Assembly (NCBI GenBank): GCA_033977085.1
Contig: CP138906.1
Location: forward strand, 2,728,001-2,792,000
Direction of reading: 5' to 3'
Source: Apirhabdus apintestini
GTDB lineage: Bacteria > Pseudomonadota > Gammaproteobacteria > Enterobacterales > Enterobacteriaceae
DNA length: 64,000 nt
Part shown: positions 62,928 through 64,000 of the stretch, one piece after another
Layout: the number at the start of each line of letters is the position of its first letter
Numbering within the stretch: the stretch's first letter is position 1
Position numbers and translations under genes: made by a program
Notes under the pieces: model-generated
What the model saw: only the letters and a program-made list of their open reading frames with translations
Told to the model about the DNA's origin: nothing
Database searches by the model: none

Positions 62928-64000
62928 TTAATCGTGGTGGTATTTTATCCGACCGCAGGAATCTGGGTTATCAATGCTCGATGTCATAATATAAATAACA
63001 CGAACACCCTCGCCTCTAGTGGCAGCATTACACTGGCTATCGTTATCAGGGGCTGGTTGGTCAACACCGGGTGTAAGTTGTTCTTTGGTAATCCTTTCGA
63101 TAGCACAGACATTGGCTTTTCGCGTAGCGGCGTTGTAGGCGCATGTCCCCTTCGTCGTGAAAAAGCTATGCCCTTCAATCTGCTTCACAAATTTCAAACG
63201 ATCATATACGCTAAACCTTCCGTCGCCTGTTCTGTATGCTAAGCAAGGCGTTGCTATATCAGTGGGATTCGAAGAACGAAAATCTTCCGCCCTCCAGAAA
63301 TAAACATCACAACTATTATAGCTATTGATTTTGGTACTATTAACGAAATAGGCTCTGCCACCTCCGCTGACTTTAGAGTAACCGTCATTATCGGCACAAA
63401 TAAAAGTGTAAAATTCAGGTTTATAACGATTATAAGGATCGCGGTAACCAAGCATAAATGTCTTTCCGGCAGCCGCATCATCACTTTTGGCACAAATTTC
63501 ATCGGCTTTTTGGTGCGCTAAAGAGGGATTATCCACCATCGTAACCCCCATTTTCACGGCTTGCGCGGTAATTGCACTTCCAAACGTATTAGGTGAACCA
63601 TCCGATAGCTTAACCGCATCGGGGGTTATCTCCACCTTTTGCTTATTATGGGCAAAACTTGCGCCGTCAGCGGACAGAGTCGATTCAAAGCCGTCGTGAT
63701 TAAAGACAATCGCGCCTTTTTCAAAGGTGATATTGTTATCCTTCATCCCGAGATCCGTTTCCATTTGGTTCCATTCCGGATGCCCGTCTATTTTTGAGCG
63801 GCGCAAAAAGCACCGGCGCTGACTACATCATTTTCGGCGATATAGCTTACGCTGGCAACGCGGCCCCTTTTAATTTCACTATAAGGAAGCGACCAGCCAT
63901 TTTGGTTACCGGTGATAACACCATTTTGCTGTGAGTAGCCGCTATTCTCCCCCATATTACCGGCAATTTTACGCATATCTGAGATTGAAATAGCCATCCC
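62928..64000 (-). CDS. Unknown Cys-containing protein, cut by the window edge (one frame break)
   Basis: The frame from the right edge carries ISDMRKIAGNMGENSGYSQQ, WSLPYSEIKRGRVASVSYIA, then near 63805, after one T is added (T5 to T6), AGAFLRRSKIDGHPEWNQME, FEKGAIVFNHDGFESTLSAD, SDDAAAGKTFMLGYRDPYNR, GRAYFVNSTKINSYNSCDVY, GTCAYNAATRKANVCAIERI, to a stop at 62928. At least 350 residues. Less GC-rich than its neighbours. Even spacing of Cys and Tyr suggests a secreted or surface protein. An ATG at 63997 may or may not be the start. Family not recognised. Confidence 0.45.

Overview
The window looks like chromosome of an enterobacterium (order Enterobacterales, GC a little above 50%). From left to right it follows the E. 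coli gene order acrB-acrA-acrR-mscK-ybaM-priC-ybaN-apt-dnaX-ybaB-recR-htpG-adk-hemH, then ybaL-fsr-ushA-ybaK-ybaP, copA/cueR, ybbJ-qmcA, ybbN-ybbO, selU, purK-purE. It ends in an accessory type III secretion (T3SS) island with SPI-2 gene order. A Sodalis-like, host-associated lineage would fit the core synteny, the SPI-2-type T3SS, the IS expansion and the missing genes (aes, gsk, fetAB and tesA are not where E. coli has them). I cannot prove that from one window.

Layout: 1-7353 holds efflux, the mechanosensitive channel and replication restart genes. At 7420-9743 ybaN is split by an IS21-family (IS100-like) element at 7733-9683 with a 5-bp target duplication. Genes for purine salvage, DNA polymerase III tau/gamma, recombination, chaperone, adenylate kinase and ferrochelatase occupy 9897-18401. 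An ABAB array of 153-bp repeats (15730-16319) lies between htpG and adk. Transporters, UshA, YbaK, YbaP and a pair of little-known envelope proteins lie at 18818-28359, and the copper module at 29977-33282. A ten-copy heptamer repeat sits at 33542-33611. SPFH, thioredoxin-like, SDR, porin, tRNA-selenouridine and purine genes run to 42201. A second, intact IS copy at 42321-44275, in opposite orientation and with no matching target duplication, joins the purE promoter region to an amputated T3SS operon.

The T3SS operon (minus strand, 52656 to 44276) runs ssaB-ssaC-ssaD-ssaE-sseA-sseB-sscA-sseC-sseD, the order of Salmonella SPI-2. The IS removes the end of sseD and everything beyond. Divergent from it are an SsrB-like regulator (52964), an intimin/invasin-type inverse autotransporter with a C-type-lectin-like tip (53701), two CesT-family chaperones, and a secreted-looking protein with two glycine-rich membrane segments around a loop of about 100 residues (58008). 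This is the architecture of the LEE eae/cesT/tir module, and I regard it as the most interesting system here. Further effector-like genes follow to the right edge.

Reading frames: an unusual share of genes, including essential ones (adk, dnaX), are broken by single-base indels, mostly one base missing from a G, C, A or T run. After restoring these bases many proteins have the length I recall for the E. coli orthologue (PriC 175, Apt 183, YbaB 109, RecR 201, HtpG 624, Adk 214, YbaL 558, YbaK 159, YbbN 284). I therefore treat most breaks as probable sequence errors, list these genes as CDS spanning the break, and reserve 'pseudogene' for IS-cut or clearly decayed loci.
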